From Chlamydiifrater phoenicopteri (GTDB lineage Bacteria > Chlamydiota > Chlamydiia > Chlamydiales > Chlamydiaceae), in assembly GCF_902807005.1 (NCBI RefSeq), contig NZ_LR777658.1, positions 434,001 to 498,000 on the forward strand: a stretch of DNA of 64,000 nt, read 5' to 3'. A model generated the notes under the pieces. That model saw only the letters and a program-made list of their open reading frames with translations, did no database searches and had not been told where the DNA came from. Shown piece after piece: positions 54,411 to 63,377 of this stretch (position 1 is its first letter; the number at the start of each line of letters is the position of its first letter). The translations under genes were made by a program, and so were the position numbers.

Positions 54411-55617
54411 TTCCCCATATTTTTGGCTGACTTTGAATATAGGGTGCATCCTTGTTCAGGGATTCTATTCCATGATGGAAATGGCTTGCGTATCTTTCAA
54501 CAAAGTCCGTCTACACTACTACCTAACGAAAAATTACAAGAAGGCCAACTATATTAACTTCCTTATCCGCCGTCCTTACAGATTATTTGGCACAGTAATG
54601 CTTGGAGCTAATATAGCTTTGCAGCTGGGCTCTGAAGCTTCTAGGGAATGTTACGCTGGGTTCGGCATTTCCCCTGATTATGCACCTTTAACTCAAGTAT
54701 GTATCGTCGTTATTTTTGCAGAGCTTCTTCCCCTTACTATTTCCAGAAAAATGCCAGAAAGATTAGCTTTATGGGGGGCTCCCATCCTGTACTACTCCCA
54801 TTATTTATTCTATCCCTTTATCCGTTTCATAGGCGTACTAACAGAAATTATTTATTACTTTTTAGGAATAAAAAAAGACAAACTAAGCAGCACATTAAGT
54901 AGAGACGAATTGCAAAAGGTTTTAGAAACACATAACAAAGAACATGAATTCAATGTTATTGCCACCAATATTTTCTCTCTGAGCACAACAAATGCTGGCG
55001 AAGTTATGACTCCTCTTTCCCAACATCCGATGCTTCCCGCCACATCAAATGTAAGTGACCTCGTTCGTACATTGCGAAGCCATTCTATAGACTTCGTCCC
55101 TGTGTATCACAAAGAAAAGTCTAATATTATAGGCATCGCCTTTCCTAAAGACTTTATCAACAGTCCCACTTCAGAGCTTCTTAAAAATCACCTACATTCC
55201 CCGTGGTTTATCACAGAAAAGACAAAGCTCATCCGCATTCTAAAAGAATTTCGAGCTAATAAAAGAAACGTTGCGCTAGTTTTAGGCGCTTCCGGGGAAG
55301 CCCTTGGATTACTGAGCTTGAATTCTATCTTTCAAACTATTTTTAACACTTCAGATATTGCTAGAAGAAAACCTGAAGCATCCAGAGTTATAGAAAGAAC
55401 GATACCGGGAAACACTAGGTTGGTAGACCTAAGGAAAGAACTAGGCCTTCCCTTAACACGTTATGGATGTGAAACTATTGCTCAACTGGTCATGCAATTA
55501 CTTGACGCTCCAGCTGAAGAAGGGTCCTCTGTGATTATAGATAATCTTTTGTTAGAAGTTAAAGAAACGACTCTATCTGGAATCAAAAGTGTCGTCATAA
55601 AAAATTTATTTTCTTAG
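54403..55617 (+). CDS. CorC/TlyC-type membrane protein, second copy
   Basis: This 404-residue protein repeats the layout of its neighbour: DUF21 membrane domain (GCILVQGFYSMMEMACVSF, VVIFAELLPLTISRKMPERLA), CBS-like region (ATNIFSLSTTNAGEVMTPLSQ; HSIDFVPVYHKEKSNIIGI) and a C-terminal CorC-like domain (TRLVDLRKELGLPLTRYGCE; SGIKSVVIKNLF). The second CBS domain is less conserved than in copy 1, and the acidic tail residues typical of CorC are weak. The two proteins may form a heterodimeric transporter. The start overlaps the end of copy 1 by eight bases; a cysteine desulfurase gene converges from the other side. Confidence 0.85.
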   Translation: MTNSPYFWLTLNIGCILVQGFYSMMEMACVSFNKVRLHYYLTKNYKKANYINFLIRRPYRLFGTVMLGANIALQLGSEASRECYAGFGISPDYAPLTQVCIVVIFAELLPLTISRKMPERLALWGAPILYYSHYLFYPFIRFIGVLTEIIYYFLGIKKDKLSSTLSRDELQKVLETHNKEHEFNVIATNIFSLSTTNAGEVMTPLSQHPMLPATSNVSDLVRTLRSHSIDFVPVYHKEKSNIIGIAFPKDFINSPTSELLKNHLHSPWFITEKTKLIRILKEFRANKRNVALVLGASGEALGLLSLNSIFQTIFNTSDIARRKPEASRVIERTIPGNTRLVDLRKELGLPLTRYGCETIAQLVMQLLDAPAEEGSSVIIDNLLLEVKETTLSGIKSVVIKNLFS

Positions 55618-55636
55618 ACCTGCTCTAGCACCTTTC

Positions 55637-56761
55637 TTAAAGAAAGTGCTCTTGCATCCTCCCAACTATGGAAACAATTATTCCTACAGCCCTTTCTACT
55701 TCTTCCATAGTGTTGAGCCTTCCGAATGAAAATCGAAGAGAGGAAGAAGCCACTTCTTGAGTTATTCCCATAGCCGTTAGAGATTTAAAAGCTGTCACAG
55801 CCCCCGAAGAGCATGCTGTACCATAACTTGATTCTACACCTTCTAGATCTAGGGCTGCTCTCAATATTTCCCCTTCTATGGAGGGAAACGCTACAGTAGC
55901 AATATTCGAAACTCTGGGCCCCCCTGCACAATGAATTGTTAGTTCCGGAATTTTTTCTAATAATCTATCTTCAAAAGCATCTCGCATTTCACGCAAAAAT
56001 AAAGACACTTCATCAATATGATTGATAAGATATCTGACAACAAAATCTAAGGCTGCTATTCCCAAAACATTTTCTGTTCCTGATCGGATATTTCCTTGCT
56101 GTCCTCCCCCCAGTATTTGTGGGATCAATTTCATTTTGGGGCTAACAGCTAAAACTCCTGTTCCTGCTAACGCATGTATTTTGTGTCCGCTGAAGCACAG
56201 TGCCGACACTCCATTAGGAACCGATATTCTTTCTTTGCCTATGATTGCTGTAGCGTCGACAATAAAGATCAATCCTTTATCAAAAGCCAGTTTAGCTATA
56301 GAGGCTATATCTGTTTTGGCTCCAGTCTCAGCGTTTACCCATCCTAGAACAATGGCTATAGTATCGCTGCGTATAGCATCTTCTATCTTCGATAGCGAAA
56401 GAACACATTGACCCCCATCAGGGTCTAGATAGGAGACCTGCCTTGAAGGGAGTCTCTTTAGAGGTTCTATGACTGCTGGATGTTCTAGAGAAGAAGTAAT
56501 GATGTGCCCTGGTGGCAATGAATTGATGATCAAATTCAGGGACTCCGTAGCGCCAGAAGTAAAGATTATTTTTGAAGAAAAACCTAGCAATTTCTGGATA
56601 CTATCTTCTGCCTTACGAAGTAAAGAAGCCGCCTTTCTTCCCGAAGAATGCATAGCAGAAGGATTGGACAAAAAGTCCTTTTGAAAAAACAACTCTTCCA
56701 AATAAGGAAGAAGCCTCGGATCAGGAGGGGTTGTCGAGCTATTATCTAAATATATAACCAA
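55637..56761 (-). CDS. Cysteine desulfurase (NifS/IscS family)
   Basis: This PLP enzyme takes sulfur from cysteine for Fe-S clusters and thiolation. The 374-residue protein starts MVIYLDNSSTTPPDPR and has TSGATESLNLI, the PLP-Lys in CFSGHKIHALAGTGVL, GGQQGNIRSGTENV and the catalytic Cys in SSYGTACSSGAVTAFKSL. The size and the long loop before the catalytic Cys fit the NifS/IscS branch (group I) rather than SufS. Fe-S proteins in the window (IspG, HemW, MutY, ferredoxin) are plausible clients. The gene follows the PP2C phosphatase on the same strand, 29 bases downstream of its stop. Placement near CT256-CT257 homologues recalls CT258. Confidence 0.9.
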   Translation of the reverse strand: MVIYLDNSSTTPPDPRLLPYLEELFFQKDFLSNPSAMHSSGRKAASLLRKAEDSIQKLLGFSSKIIFTSGATESLNLIINSLPPGHIITSSLEHPAVIEPLKRLPSRQVSYLDPDGGQCVLSLSKIEDAIRSDTIAIVLGWVNAETGAKTDIASIAKLAFDKGLIFIVDATAIIGKERISVPNGVSALCFSGHKIHALAGTGVLAVSPKMKLIPQILGGGQQGNIRSGTENVLGIAALDFVVRYLINHIDEVSLFLREMRDAFEDRLLEKIPELTIHCAGGPRVSNIATVAFPSIEGEILRAALDLEGVESSYGTACSSGAVTAFKSLTAMGITQEVASSSLRFSFGRLNTMEEVERAVGIIVSIVGRMQEHFL

Positions 56762-56790
56762 GAGGCGTCCTTAAATAAAACTATCATCCC

Positions 56791-57528
56791 CTAGACGACT
56801 TGAACGAGAACTACAGTAACATTATCGACTCCGCCATAACTATTGGCCAAGGAAATCATCGTATTCCCTGTTTCCTCTAGTTCATCATTGGTGGACAAGA
56901 CTTCACAAAGTTTTTCATCCGAAACCATATTAGTCAACCCGTCCGAACATAGAAAGAAAATGTCCTCGGACGCATACTCTATTTCCCGGATATCAGGCGT
57001 TACTTCAGGCTTTGTTCCCAATACATTCGTTAGGATATGCCTATAAGGATATACCTTTTTAGATTCTTTAGAAAGCCCATAACGAGAACATAGCCGGTTG
57101 GCTAGAGAATGATCTTCCGTAAGCTGAGACAAGCATCCCCCCCGAAACCTATATATTCTGCTATCCCCTACATGAAGAATATAGGCGCGGTCTCCTTCAA
57201 AAAACAAGGAGCTTAAGGTCGTTCCCATTCCTTTCAAGTTTCCATCCGAGCAAGCGCACTGATATACCCAATTGTTGACCTTGAAAAGAATTTCGAATAG
57301 ATTCTCTTTGGTATATTTATTTTTCTCTACATCCGGTAGTTTATTTTGCTCTTCGAATAAACTCATCAACTGAGAGACAGCCTCCTTCGAGGCCACTTCT
57401 CCTCCAGAACTTCCTCCGATACCGTCTGCTACAGCAAACAGCCCCATTTCTGGATCTGCGTGCCAAAAGTCTTCGTTTCTTGCTCTAGATCTCCCTATAT
57501 CGCTAGCACCGAAACATCTGAAAGCCAT
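56791..57528 (-). CDS. PP2C-type serine/threonine phosphatase (CT259-like)
   Basis: The 245-residue metal-dependent phosphatase shows the PPM motifs in order: ASDIGRSRARNEDFWHAD (motif 1, with the Arg-Asn-x-Asp), GLFAVADGIGGSSGGEVAS (metal-binding D-G-x-G-G), YILHVGDSRIYRFRGG, TEDHSLANRL, NVLGTKPEVTPD, DIFFLCSDGLTNMVSDEKL and GGVDNVTVVLVQV (final metal Asp-Asn). All catalytic aspartates are present. In chlamydiae it opposes the Ser/Thr kinases PknD and Pkn1. The cysteine desulfurase follows 29 bases after its stop. Confidence 0.93.
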   Translation of the reverse strand: MAFRCFGASDIGRSRARNEDFWHADPEMGLFAVADGIGGSSGGEVASKEAVSQLMSLFEEQNKLPDVEKNKYTKENLFEILFKVNNWVYQCACSDGNLKGMGTTLSSLFFEGDRAYILHVGDSRIYRFRGGCLSQLTEDHSLANRLCSRYGLSKESKKVYPYRHILTNVLGTKPEVTPDIREIEYASEDIFFLCSDGLTNMVSDEKLCEVLSTNDELEETGNTMISLANSYGGVDNVTVVLVQVV

Positions 57529-57766
57529 ATCCCCCCTTATCCACTAAAGGTTCCTCTATTAAGAAAATAAAAACTCTAACGAAGATTTTCTCTTCAAAGC
57601 AAAAATGAGTTTTAAAGATATAATTTTAGGGCGCCTTTCATATAACAAAAAAATTCTATTAAAGAAAAGATTGTAATAAACCCTGCTAAACAAAAATATT
57701 TGAGAGTTAAAATCCTCCTCCATGTTATTAAGAGGGAATCGCCAAAAAGCCAAAAAGAGGACCAAA

Positions 57767-57916
57767 ATGCACCTACGTTTATTCTTAGCTTTTCTGTCTC
57801 CCATGCTTCTAATGCCCGGATGCACACTTATTCCTAAAGAATACTGCAGCAGCAAAAATCTCAACTTCACAAAACATGTTGTAAACGTATTGCAAAAAAG
57901 CCCTTTAGAAAATTAA
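57767..57916 (+). CDS. Tiny putative lipoprotein (49 aa)
   Basis: An AAAGAGG ribosome binding site lies 6 bases before ATG 57767, which is preferable to the upstream in-frame ATG 57722. The product has a signal-like stretch HLRLFLAFLSPMLLM and a lipobox-like MPGC at about residues 16-19, followed by TLIPKEYCSSKNLNFTKHVV. After processing only about 30 residues remain. A -10-like TATAAT at 57619-57624 lies upstream without a good -35. It sits 40 bases ahead of a larger lipoprotein gene and they are likely co-expressed. I do not recognise a homologue. Confidence 0.55.
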   Translation: MHLRLFLAFLSPMLLMPGCTLIPKEYCSSKNLNFTKHVVNVLQKSPLEN

Positions 57917-57956
57917 ACTCGCGAATTATCTACAAATACCAGAAGGATTTTCGATT

Positions 57957-58610
57957 ATGAAAAGAAGGTTTATCATAGGCATTCTTGTTTCTGCGCTCTC
58001 AATAGGTTTGGGGGGATGTATCTTTCCTTCTGGCAACGGCATCTACAATTCCAAGCTTTATACAAAAGGGAGTAAAGCCAAAGGTGTTGTGGCTATACTT
58101 CCCGTCGTTGTTAATCCAAGAAATCAAGGTGGAGACGTCCTTCCTTGGAGCCTTAGAGAAGAATTTACTGAAGAGCTGGTCAAAAAACTCAGCCTTTCTG
58201 ATCGGGTGTTTCTAATCAAACACAACGTCTCTAATCGTACAGCATCAGACTTCTATTCTCCTATGCCCAAGACCATTCCAACAGAGGTCACCGCTCAATT
58301 CCTTCCTGCCGAATTTGTTATAGCGACAGAACTTATTGATCACTCAACAATTAGTGACGCCTTAAAGAACGAAACAGTATGCGCCTCCATGAGAGTACGC
58401 GTTTTTGATATCCGACATAACCGCTCCACACTTGTTTACCAAGAAATTATTGAAGCCAGACAGCCCATTCCTCAATCAACTTCTGACTATTCGCGCTATG
58501 GGTGGAAAACCTCTCACTTTGAATCTACTCCTATGGGGTTAATGCATGGACGCTTGGTCAGAGAAATCGTTGCGAGAGTAGAAGGTTATGTTTGTGCAAA
58601 CTATTCGTAA
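57957..58610 (+). CDS. Putative lipoprotein of unknown function (CT253-like)
   Basis: The 217-residue protein has a type II signal peptide, MKRRFIIGILVSALSIGLGGC, with lipobox LGGC at 18-21. The mature part contains KAKGVVAILPVVVNPRN and AEFVIATELIDHSTISDAL segments suggesting an alpha/beta fold of the type found in bacterial lipoproteins with a penicillin-binding-activator or CsgG/LpoB-like fold, but this is only a resemblance. It lies 40 bases downstream of a tiny lipoprotein and 17 bases upstream of a CPBP protease. The position relative to CT256-259 homologues recalls CT253. Function unknown. Confidence 0.75.
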   Translation: MKRRFIIGILVSALSIGLGGCIFPSGNGIYNSKLYTKGSKAKGVVAILPVVVNPRNQGGDVLPWSLREEFTEELVKKLSLSDRVFLIKHNVSNRTASDFYSPMPKTIPTEVTAQFLPAEFVIATELIDHSTISDALKNETVCASMRVRVFDIRHNRSTLVYQEIIEARQPIPQSTSDYSRYGWKTSHFESTPMGLMHGRLVREIVARVEGYVCANYS

Positions 58611-58627
58611 TTAAGTAGCGAGATAAA

Positions 58628-59413
58628 ATGCCTGTTTGGCTATTTTTCCTTTGGGTGTCTGCGGCTTTTCTGGCTCTCCGGGGAAAATTTTTTTCTTTAC
58701 CCCAAGGCCGCTTTCGCATTTCTATTACGGGCTTTCAGCTCTCCGGAGCTTTTTTGTTGTACCTGTTCTCTGGGATAACTATAGCTTTGCTGTCTTCTAA
58801 CAATAACGGGAAAGAATCATCCCCTTTTATTCAAGGTTGTTTCATCACCACTGTTCTCGTTCTATATTTGTATTCTTTGCCTCAAAAAACCATTCATACA
58901 GTCCTTTGGGCTGGAGGTTCTTCTGGGAGATCGCTAAAAAAACTCTTTAACACTACGCTAAGAGCTTGGATTCTCGCTGTACCAATAACGCAACTATCTT
59001 CTCTAATCTTGTCTAAAATTCTTGCCTCTGTTTTTGATGAAAAATTTTTGACACCCCAAGCCATAGCCAAGGAAGTACAAGAAGGATTGTCTACACCACT
59101 AACATCTTCTTTGCTACTTATTGTTTCCGTTGCCATCCTGTTGCCGATCTCCGAAGAAATCGTTTTTAGAGGATTTTTACAAAATTTTTTAAAGAAAAGA
59201 TTTTCTATAAGAAAAAGTTTAGTGCTATCGTCGGTCCTGTTTTCCCTAGCACATGTGGAAAATTCTCTGGGGAGCCTCGTCTTTGTTCCCGTTATTTTTA
59301 TTCTGTCTTTAATGATAGGCTTCGTTTACGAAAAAGAACGTAGTCTTGTAGCTCCTATGCTGTTACACACTCTTTACAACGGCTCTCAGCTAGCTTTTTC
59401 TAGATGGCTTTAG
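58628..59413 (+). CDS. CPBP family intramembrane metalloprotease
   Basis: This protein of 261 residues has about seven hydrophobic segments. The Abi/CPBP motifs are in place: SEEIVFRGFLQNFLKKRF (E-E-x-x-x-R, residues about 175-182), VLFSLAHVEN (F-x-x-x-H) and MLLHTLYNGSQLAF (H-x-x-x-N). These are the metal and catalytic residues of CAAX-protease-like enzymes in bacteria. Substrate unknown; in other bacteria members act in protein maturation or bacteriocin immunity. It forms a likely operon with the two lipoprotein genes upstream. Confidence 0.85.
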   Translation: MPVWLFFLWVSAAFLALRGKFFSLPQGRFRISITGFQLSGAFLLYLFSGITIALLSSNNNGKESSPFIQGCFITTVLVLYLYSLPQKTIHTVLWAGGSSGRSLKKLFNTTLRAWILAVPITQLSSLILSKILASVFDEKFLTPQAIAKEVQEGLSTPLTSSLLLIVSVAILLPISEEIVFRGFLQNFLKKRFSIRKSLVLSSVLFSLAHVENSLGSLVFVPVIFILSLMIGFVYEKERSLVAPMLLHTLYNGSQLAFSRWL

Positions 59414-59423
59414 GAAAAAAAGA

Positions 59424-59536
59424 AGCCAGAGAGGAGAATGTCCTTAGCACGACAACCCCCGCTTATGGCTGCTACCTTCCAGTCCTGACCAGGTTCACGG
59501 CATTGCCATCTAGGGATTCCCCTCTCCGACAGGAGG
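59424..59536 (-). ncRNA. ffs: Signal recognition particle RNA (4.5S-type)
   Basis: On the minus strand the universal domain IV is clear: CCTGGTCAGGACTGGAAGGT followed by AGCAGCC, matching the 4.5S RNA hairpin with its GGAA tetraloop and asymmetric loop. The outer helix is closed by GGAGAGGGGAAT pairing with ATTCTCCTCTC near the other end, about 100 bases later. Ends are approximate. It sits between the CPBP protease gene and the MazG-like gene. Confidence 0.93.
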
Positions 59537-59570
59537 ATTTTATTGCTTTTTAGAAATTTCTCACAACCCT

Positions 59571-60035
59571 TTAAGACAAATTTCCATCAAAAGAAGAGGG
59601 TTGACTGCACTCCTGCTGTTTGGCCTCTTGCCATATCCTTTCGGCTTCTTCATGAGAAATAGAAGAGAAAGAGCCGTCAAACAAAAAAGGAGCTCTTCGA
59701 TGTAATTTTTTCATAGCCTCTTCCGCTGGCATATCTTTTGGAAAAAGCCCTTCTCTCTGAGCTAAAAAACAGAGGATCAAGGACAAGCTTAAAACATCTC
59801 CCATCTCAGAAGCTACTTCTGACGAAGACTTTGCTGCCAAGATGGCTTCGCGCAATTCTTTAACTTCTAACTCTAGATGATCCATAACAGAAAATAGAGT
59901 TTGCTTCTTAGACCAAATACAACGCCCCTCCAGAACCATTGATGAAATTATAGAGATTAGCTCTCCTATTGAACTTTTTGCTATTTCATCCACAACACAA
60001 ACTCCAGCTAAAATAACCCCATTCCCTCTTGACAA
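59571..60035 (-). CDS. MazG-like nucleotide pyrophosphohydrolase
   Basis: The 154-residue protein has the all-alpha NTP-pyrophosphatase signature: GRCIWSKKQTLFSVMDHLELE (consensus C-P-W-D-x-x-Q-T-x-x-S-x-x-x), then VKELREAILAA, and SEMGDVLSLSLILCFLAQ, which supplies the E-x-x-D metal ligands. The C-terminal RRAPFLFDGS and HEEAERIWQEAK also match MazG. It is a single-domain, shortened MazG. The N-terminal 25 residues are not conserved and the start could be further inside. Such enzymes clean non-canonical nucleotides from the pool. The 180 bases upstream hold no clear gene. Confidence 0.82.
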   Translation of the reverse strand: MSRGNGVILAGVCVVDEIAKSSIGELISIISSMVLEGRCIWSKKQTLFSVMDHLELEVKELREAILAAKSSSEVASEMGDVLSLSLILCFLAQREGLFPKDMPAEEAMKKLHRRAPFLFDGSFSSISHEEAERIWQEAKQQECSQPSSFDGNLS

Positions 60036-60217
60036 GCCAACAAGACCCTATGTCTCAGAGACACCTGACTATATATTGTATACTCTCAAAGCTTTTCAAG
60101 GATTTCAAATAAAGAAAATCTTAAGGCTAAAAATCATCGAAACGACCAAGCCTAGAGGAGATTTTATTTAAAAAATATTTTTCCTGCAAAAATTAAAAAT
60201 GAAACAACTATCCCACT

Positions 60218-61291
60218 TTACAATTGAATGAGCTGTTGAAAAATTTTCTTGTGACCAGAAGACAAGGGTAAACTAGAAATCTTCTCTAACTTGTAGTGAG
60301 AAAACACTGGCGAATGCGATTTCGAACGAAACAATATGGGCTGTAACCACGCCCTATAATTAGTAAATGATTGCCTTACGGAAGGTAACAATCTCACAAA
60401 AGTTACTTCTGTCTTCGATAATTCTTTACAAAGAGCGCTTACAGCGCCTTCGTCAACAAATGCTCCTTTACTAGAAATCTCTACATAAGGAAATTCAAAA
60501 AGGTCCCTCATAAGCTCTCCCTCTCCTCGTTTAACGAGACAATATTCCCCTTTGTAGCTGATAAGAAAAACATAACGAAAGACCGAAATACTTTTCTTCC
60601 GAATAGAGCGGATAGGCAAATCAAGCACCGCATTCATACGAAGCGCTCCACAATAGGAAGCTAACGGACAAAACTCACACTGAGGAACTTTCTTACAAAT
60701 GCAAGCACCAAGTTCTATAAGAGCCTCGGATACCTCCTGAGGATCTTTCTCCGGTATAAACTTATTCGCTAGGCGCTGAATTTTGTCGTATGTCGACGGC
60801 TTGTCAATAGAATCTTTAACAAGGAACAATCTACTAAACACACGAAGAATATTACCATCTACAGCAGCACCCCTCTGTTTAAACGCAAAAGCCCGTATAG
60901 CATTTGCCGTATAAGGACCTATGCCGGGGATTTGAAGTAACTCTTCGTAATCAGATGGGATCGCTCCCCCAAAAGTTTTCATTACCACCTCTACCCCTCT
61001 CTTAAAGGCTCTGACGCGCGAGTAGTAACCTAGCCCCTCCCACATCTTGATAAGCTCCTCTTCGGAGGCTTTTGCAACAGCTTCTAAGTAGGGATATTTC
61101 TCCATCCATCGATTAAAATAATCAATAACCGTATCGACTCTTGTTTGTTGTAACATTACTTCGGAAATCCATACAGAATAAGGGGAAACGTCTCTTCTCC
61201 AAGGAAGGTCGCGCTTATTCTCTAAGAACCACCTTCGCAACTTTTCTGAAGCCTCTTCTCCATTTATCAAAGAGTTTGCTGTTTCCTCCAT
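60218..61291 (-). CDS. mutY: A/G-specific adenine glycosylase
   Basis: MutY removes adenine mispaired with 8-oxoguanine. The 357-residue enzyme has the catalytic Glu in WISEVMLQQTRVDTV, the helix-hairpin-helix LQIPGIGPYTANAI, the catalytic Asp in AAVDGNILRVFSR, and a 4Fe-4S cluster region CKKVPQCEFCPLASYC. The spacing there is C-x5-C-x2-C-x5-C, whereas the usual form is C-x6-C-x2-C-x5-C, though an extra Cys two residues earlier (ACIC) could substitute. The C-terminal NUDIX-like domain (VFLISYKGEYCLVKRGEGEL) is present and recognises 8-oxoG. Divergent from the pseudouridine synthase gene across 37 bases. Confidence 0.93.
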   Translation of the reverse strand: MEETANSLINGEEASEKLRRWFLENKRDLPWRRDVSPYSVWISEVMLQQTRVDTVIDYFNRWMEKYPYLEAVAKASEEELIKMWEGLGYYSRVRAFKRGVEVVMKTFGGAIPSDYEELLQIPGIGPYTANAIRAFAFKQRGAAVDGNILRVFSRLFLVKDSIDKPSTYDKIQRLANKFIPEKDPQEVSEALIELGACICKKVPQCEFCPLASYCGALRMNAVLDLPIRSIRKKSISVFRYVFLISYKGEYCLVKRGEGELMRDLFEFPYVEISSKGAFVDEGAVSALCKELSKTEVTFVRLLPSVRQSFTNYRAWLQPILFRSKSHSPVFSHYKLEKISSLPLSSGHKKIFQQLIQL

Positions 61292-61328
61292 AACAAAAAT
61301 CCTCTAAAATACCCGCTAAAGAGTAATT

Positions 61329-62168
61329 ATGATTACAAAGATTGTCGCCAAAGTAGAACAACCCTCCAGACTGCTTTCTTTTGTGAAAAAGCAGCTATCG
61401 GCCTACCCTTTCGCTAACGCTGAGGACTGTCTGCGCTTTCAACATTGTCGGGTAAATGGACTTGTTGAGCGCTTCGGCTCCTATCGGCTATTTCCAGAAG
61501 ATGTTGTTTCCATCTTTGTCGAAGATCTTTCTGAGCCAGCCTTTGCCTCTATTCCCATCTTATTTGAATCAGAAGGTTATGCAATCTATCACAAACCACC
61601 AAGGATTTCTACAGAACGTTTGGTCGAACTAGCGCAAGGATTCGTCGTACACCGATTAGACAGAGACACTTCCGGTTGTCTGATTATTGGGAAAGAGTTT
61701 ACTACTACACAACTGCTACAAAAATTATTTAAGCAAAGAAAGGTTGAGAAGCAGTATATCGCCATTACTAAGGGGCGTCCTAATAAAAGTTCTGGAGTTT
61801 TACAAACGTTTACAAAAATCCTTCACAGGCGCCAAGGAGCCCTTATCATGGGCAATAGCCGTGAGGGGCAAGAGACAATTACTCGCTGGCGTGTAAAAAA
61901 ATCTTCAGCAAACTATTCGCTGATATATTGTTTTCCTATTACAGGAAGGACACACCAAATACGCTTGCATATGAAAACGTTAGGCTGTCCCATCGTTGGA
62001 GATGTAGATTACGGATCAAAAACTCCTCCAGAAAATATTTTCCGCCCTCTTCTGCACTCCTTATCTCTCCAGTTTTTCTGCCCCGTAACTCAAAAAAAAA
62101 TTTCCACCTCGTGTCCCCACAATTTTCCAAGTCTATCTTCATTAGAAGATAAGAAAAAAATTTTTTAA
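61329..62168 (+). CDS. RluA-family pseudouridine synthase (CT106-like)
   Basis: The catalytic motif is HRLDRDTSGCLII with its Asp (residues about 113-125). It is preceded by a short N-terminal region (residues 1-75, including EDCLRFQHCRVNGLVERFGSY) that may be a reduced S4 domain. The RluA-specific FPITGRTHQIRLHMKTLGCPIVGD motif is present near residue 195-218. At 279 residues it is shorter than RluC and RluD. The target uridines in rRNA cannot be told from sequence alone. It converges with nothing; a gap of about 310 bases leads to fabI. Confidence 0.87.
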   Translation: MITKIVAKVEQPSRLLSFVKKQLSAYPFANAEDCLRFQHCRVNGLVERFGSYRLFPEDVVSIFVEDLSEPAFASIPILFESEGYAIYHKPPRISTERLVELAQGFVVHRLDRDTSGCLIIGKEFTTTQLLQKLFKQRKVEKQYIAITKGRPNKSSGVLQTFTKILHRRQGALIMGNSREGQETITRWRVKKSSANYSLIYCFPITGRTHQIRLHMKTLGCPIVGDVDYGSKTPPENIFRPLLHSLSLQFFCPVTQKKISTSCPHNFPSLSSLEDKKKIF

Positions 62169-62477
62169 TGACAGTTACAGATTTGCAGAAAAATAACTCC
62201 TAGCCCCTAATCCGAACTCTTTATCGAAAAAAAACTGTAAATCTGTTAGTTTTGGCCAATGAATCAACCGTAAGTGGCGTTTGTAGAGGCTTGTTTCGAC
62301 TGTCTGAAGGTTTTTGTTTTGAATCCATAACAACCACACCTAAAACAGCCTTCCACGCAAAAAGGACTGCAGCCAAAAATAAGAAAAAAGATTCTATCTT
62401 TTATCTCTTGAACATGGTTCCAGAAACAAACCGTCCAAACCATATGCCATAAAAAGTCGTTAAATGGAGGATTTTTC
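62169..62477 (+). other. Intergenic leader upstream of fabI
   Basis: About 310 bases without a convincing gene. An open frame at 62252-62452 starts with TTG, has no ribosome binding site and no recognisable product, so it is not called. GGAGG at 62466-62470 belongs to fabI. No clear promoter pair is seen. Confidence 0.4.
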
Positions 62478-63377
62478 GTGCTGAGTATAGATTTGAAAGG
62501 CAAAGTTGCCTTTGTTGCTGGTATCGGCGATGACCAAGGTTACGGATGGGGAATTGCCAAACTTCTATGTGAAGCTGGAGCTACCGTGCTCGTTGGCACA
62601 TGGGTTCCTATATACAAAATTTTCCTACAATCTTGGGATATGGGGAAGTTCAATGAAAGCCGCAAACTATCCGATGGCTCTCTTATGGAGTTCGCTAAGG
62701 TTTACCCTCTAGATGCCGGCTTCGATTCTCCTGAAGACGTCCCTTCAGAAATTATGGAAAACAAACGCTATAAAGGAATGCTCAACTTTACCGTTAGTGA
62801 AGTAGCCGAACAGGTAGCTAAAGATTACGGGAAAATCGACATTCTCGTCCACTCCCTAGCAAACGGGCCTGAAGTAACCAAACCTCTCATTGACACGAGC
62901 AGGAAAGGATATCTGGCAGCCCTAAGCGCTTCATCGTACTCTTTCATTAGCCTACTTTCCCACTTCGGTCCCCATATGAACAAAGGAGGAAGCACTATAT
63001 CTTTAACCTACCTAGCTTCTCAAAGAGCTATTCCCGGCTATGGAGGAGGAATGAACTCAGCCAAGGCAGCTTTAGAAAGTGATACCAAAATGTTAGCATG
63101 GGAAGCCGGGAAGCGGTGGGGTGTTCGGGTCAACACTATCTCCGCAGGGCCATTAAAAAGCCGAGCAGGTAAAGCTATCGGCTTCATAGAAAGAATGGTC
63201 GACTATTACCTAGAAATGGCTCCTATAGCAGAGCCTATGACCGCAGAACAGGTAGGAGCTGCAGCAGCCTTTCTAGCCTCTGACCTAGCGAGCGCCATTA
63301 CTGGGGAAACACTCTATGTCGATCATGGCGCCAACGTCATGGGTATTGGACCAGAAATGCTACGCACTGACAGCTAG
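62478..63377 (+). CDS. fabI: Enoyl-[acyl-carrier-protein] reductase
   Basis: FabI carries out the last reductive step of type II fatty-acid elongation with NADH. The 299-residue protein starts at GTG 62478, fixed by a strong GGAGG seven bases upstream and by the [24 protein letters not shown]-terminus. The active-site Tyr-x6-Lys lies in [14 protein letters not shown], with [13 protein letters not shown] and [15 protein letters not shown] after it. It is somewhat longer than E. coli FabI, with an insertion near residues 45-90, as in plastid enzymes, which chlamydial FabI resembles. It converges with the HAD gene, with four overlapping bases at the stop codons. Confidence 0.94.
   Translation: MLSIDLKGKVAFVAGIGDDQGYGWGIAKLLCEAGATVLVGTWVPIYKIFLQSWDMGKFNESRKLSDGSLMEFAKVYPLDAGFDSPEDVPSEIMENKRYKGMLNFTVSEVAEQVAKDYGKIDILVHSLANGPEVTKPLIDTSRKGYLAALSASSYSFISLLSHFGPHMNKGGSTISLTYLASQRAIPGYGGGMNSAKAALESDTKMLAWEAGKRWGVRVNTISAGPLKSRAGKAIGFIERMVDYYLEMAPIAEPMTAEQVGAAAAFLASDLASAITGETLYVDHGANVMGIGPEMLRTDS

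Noticed and set aside
62252-62452. 66-codon frame with TTG start upstream of fabI
   Set aside because: No ribosome binding site, no homologue recognised, and codon use unlike neighbours.
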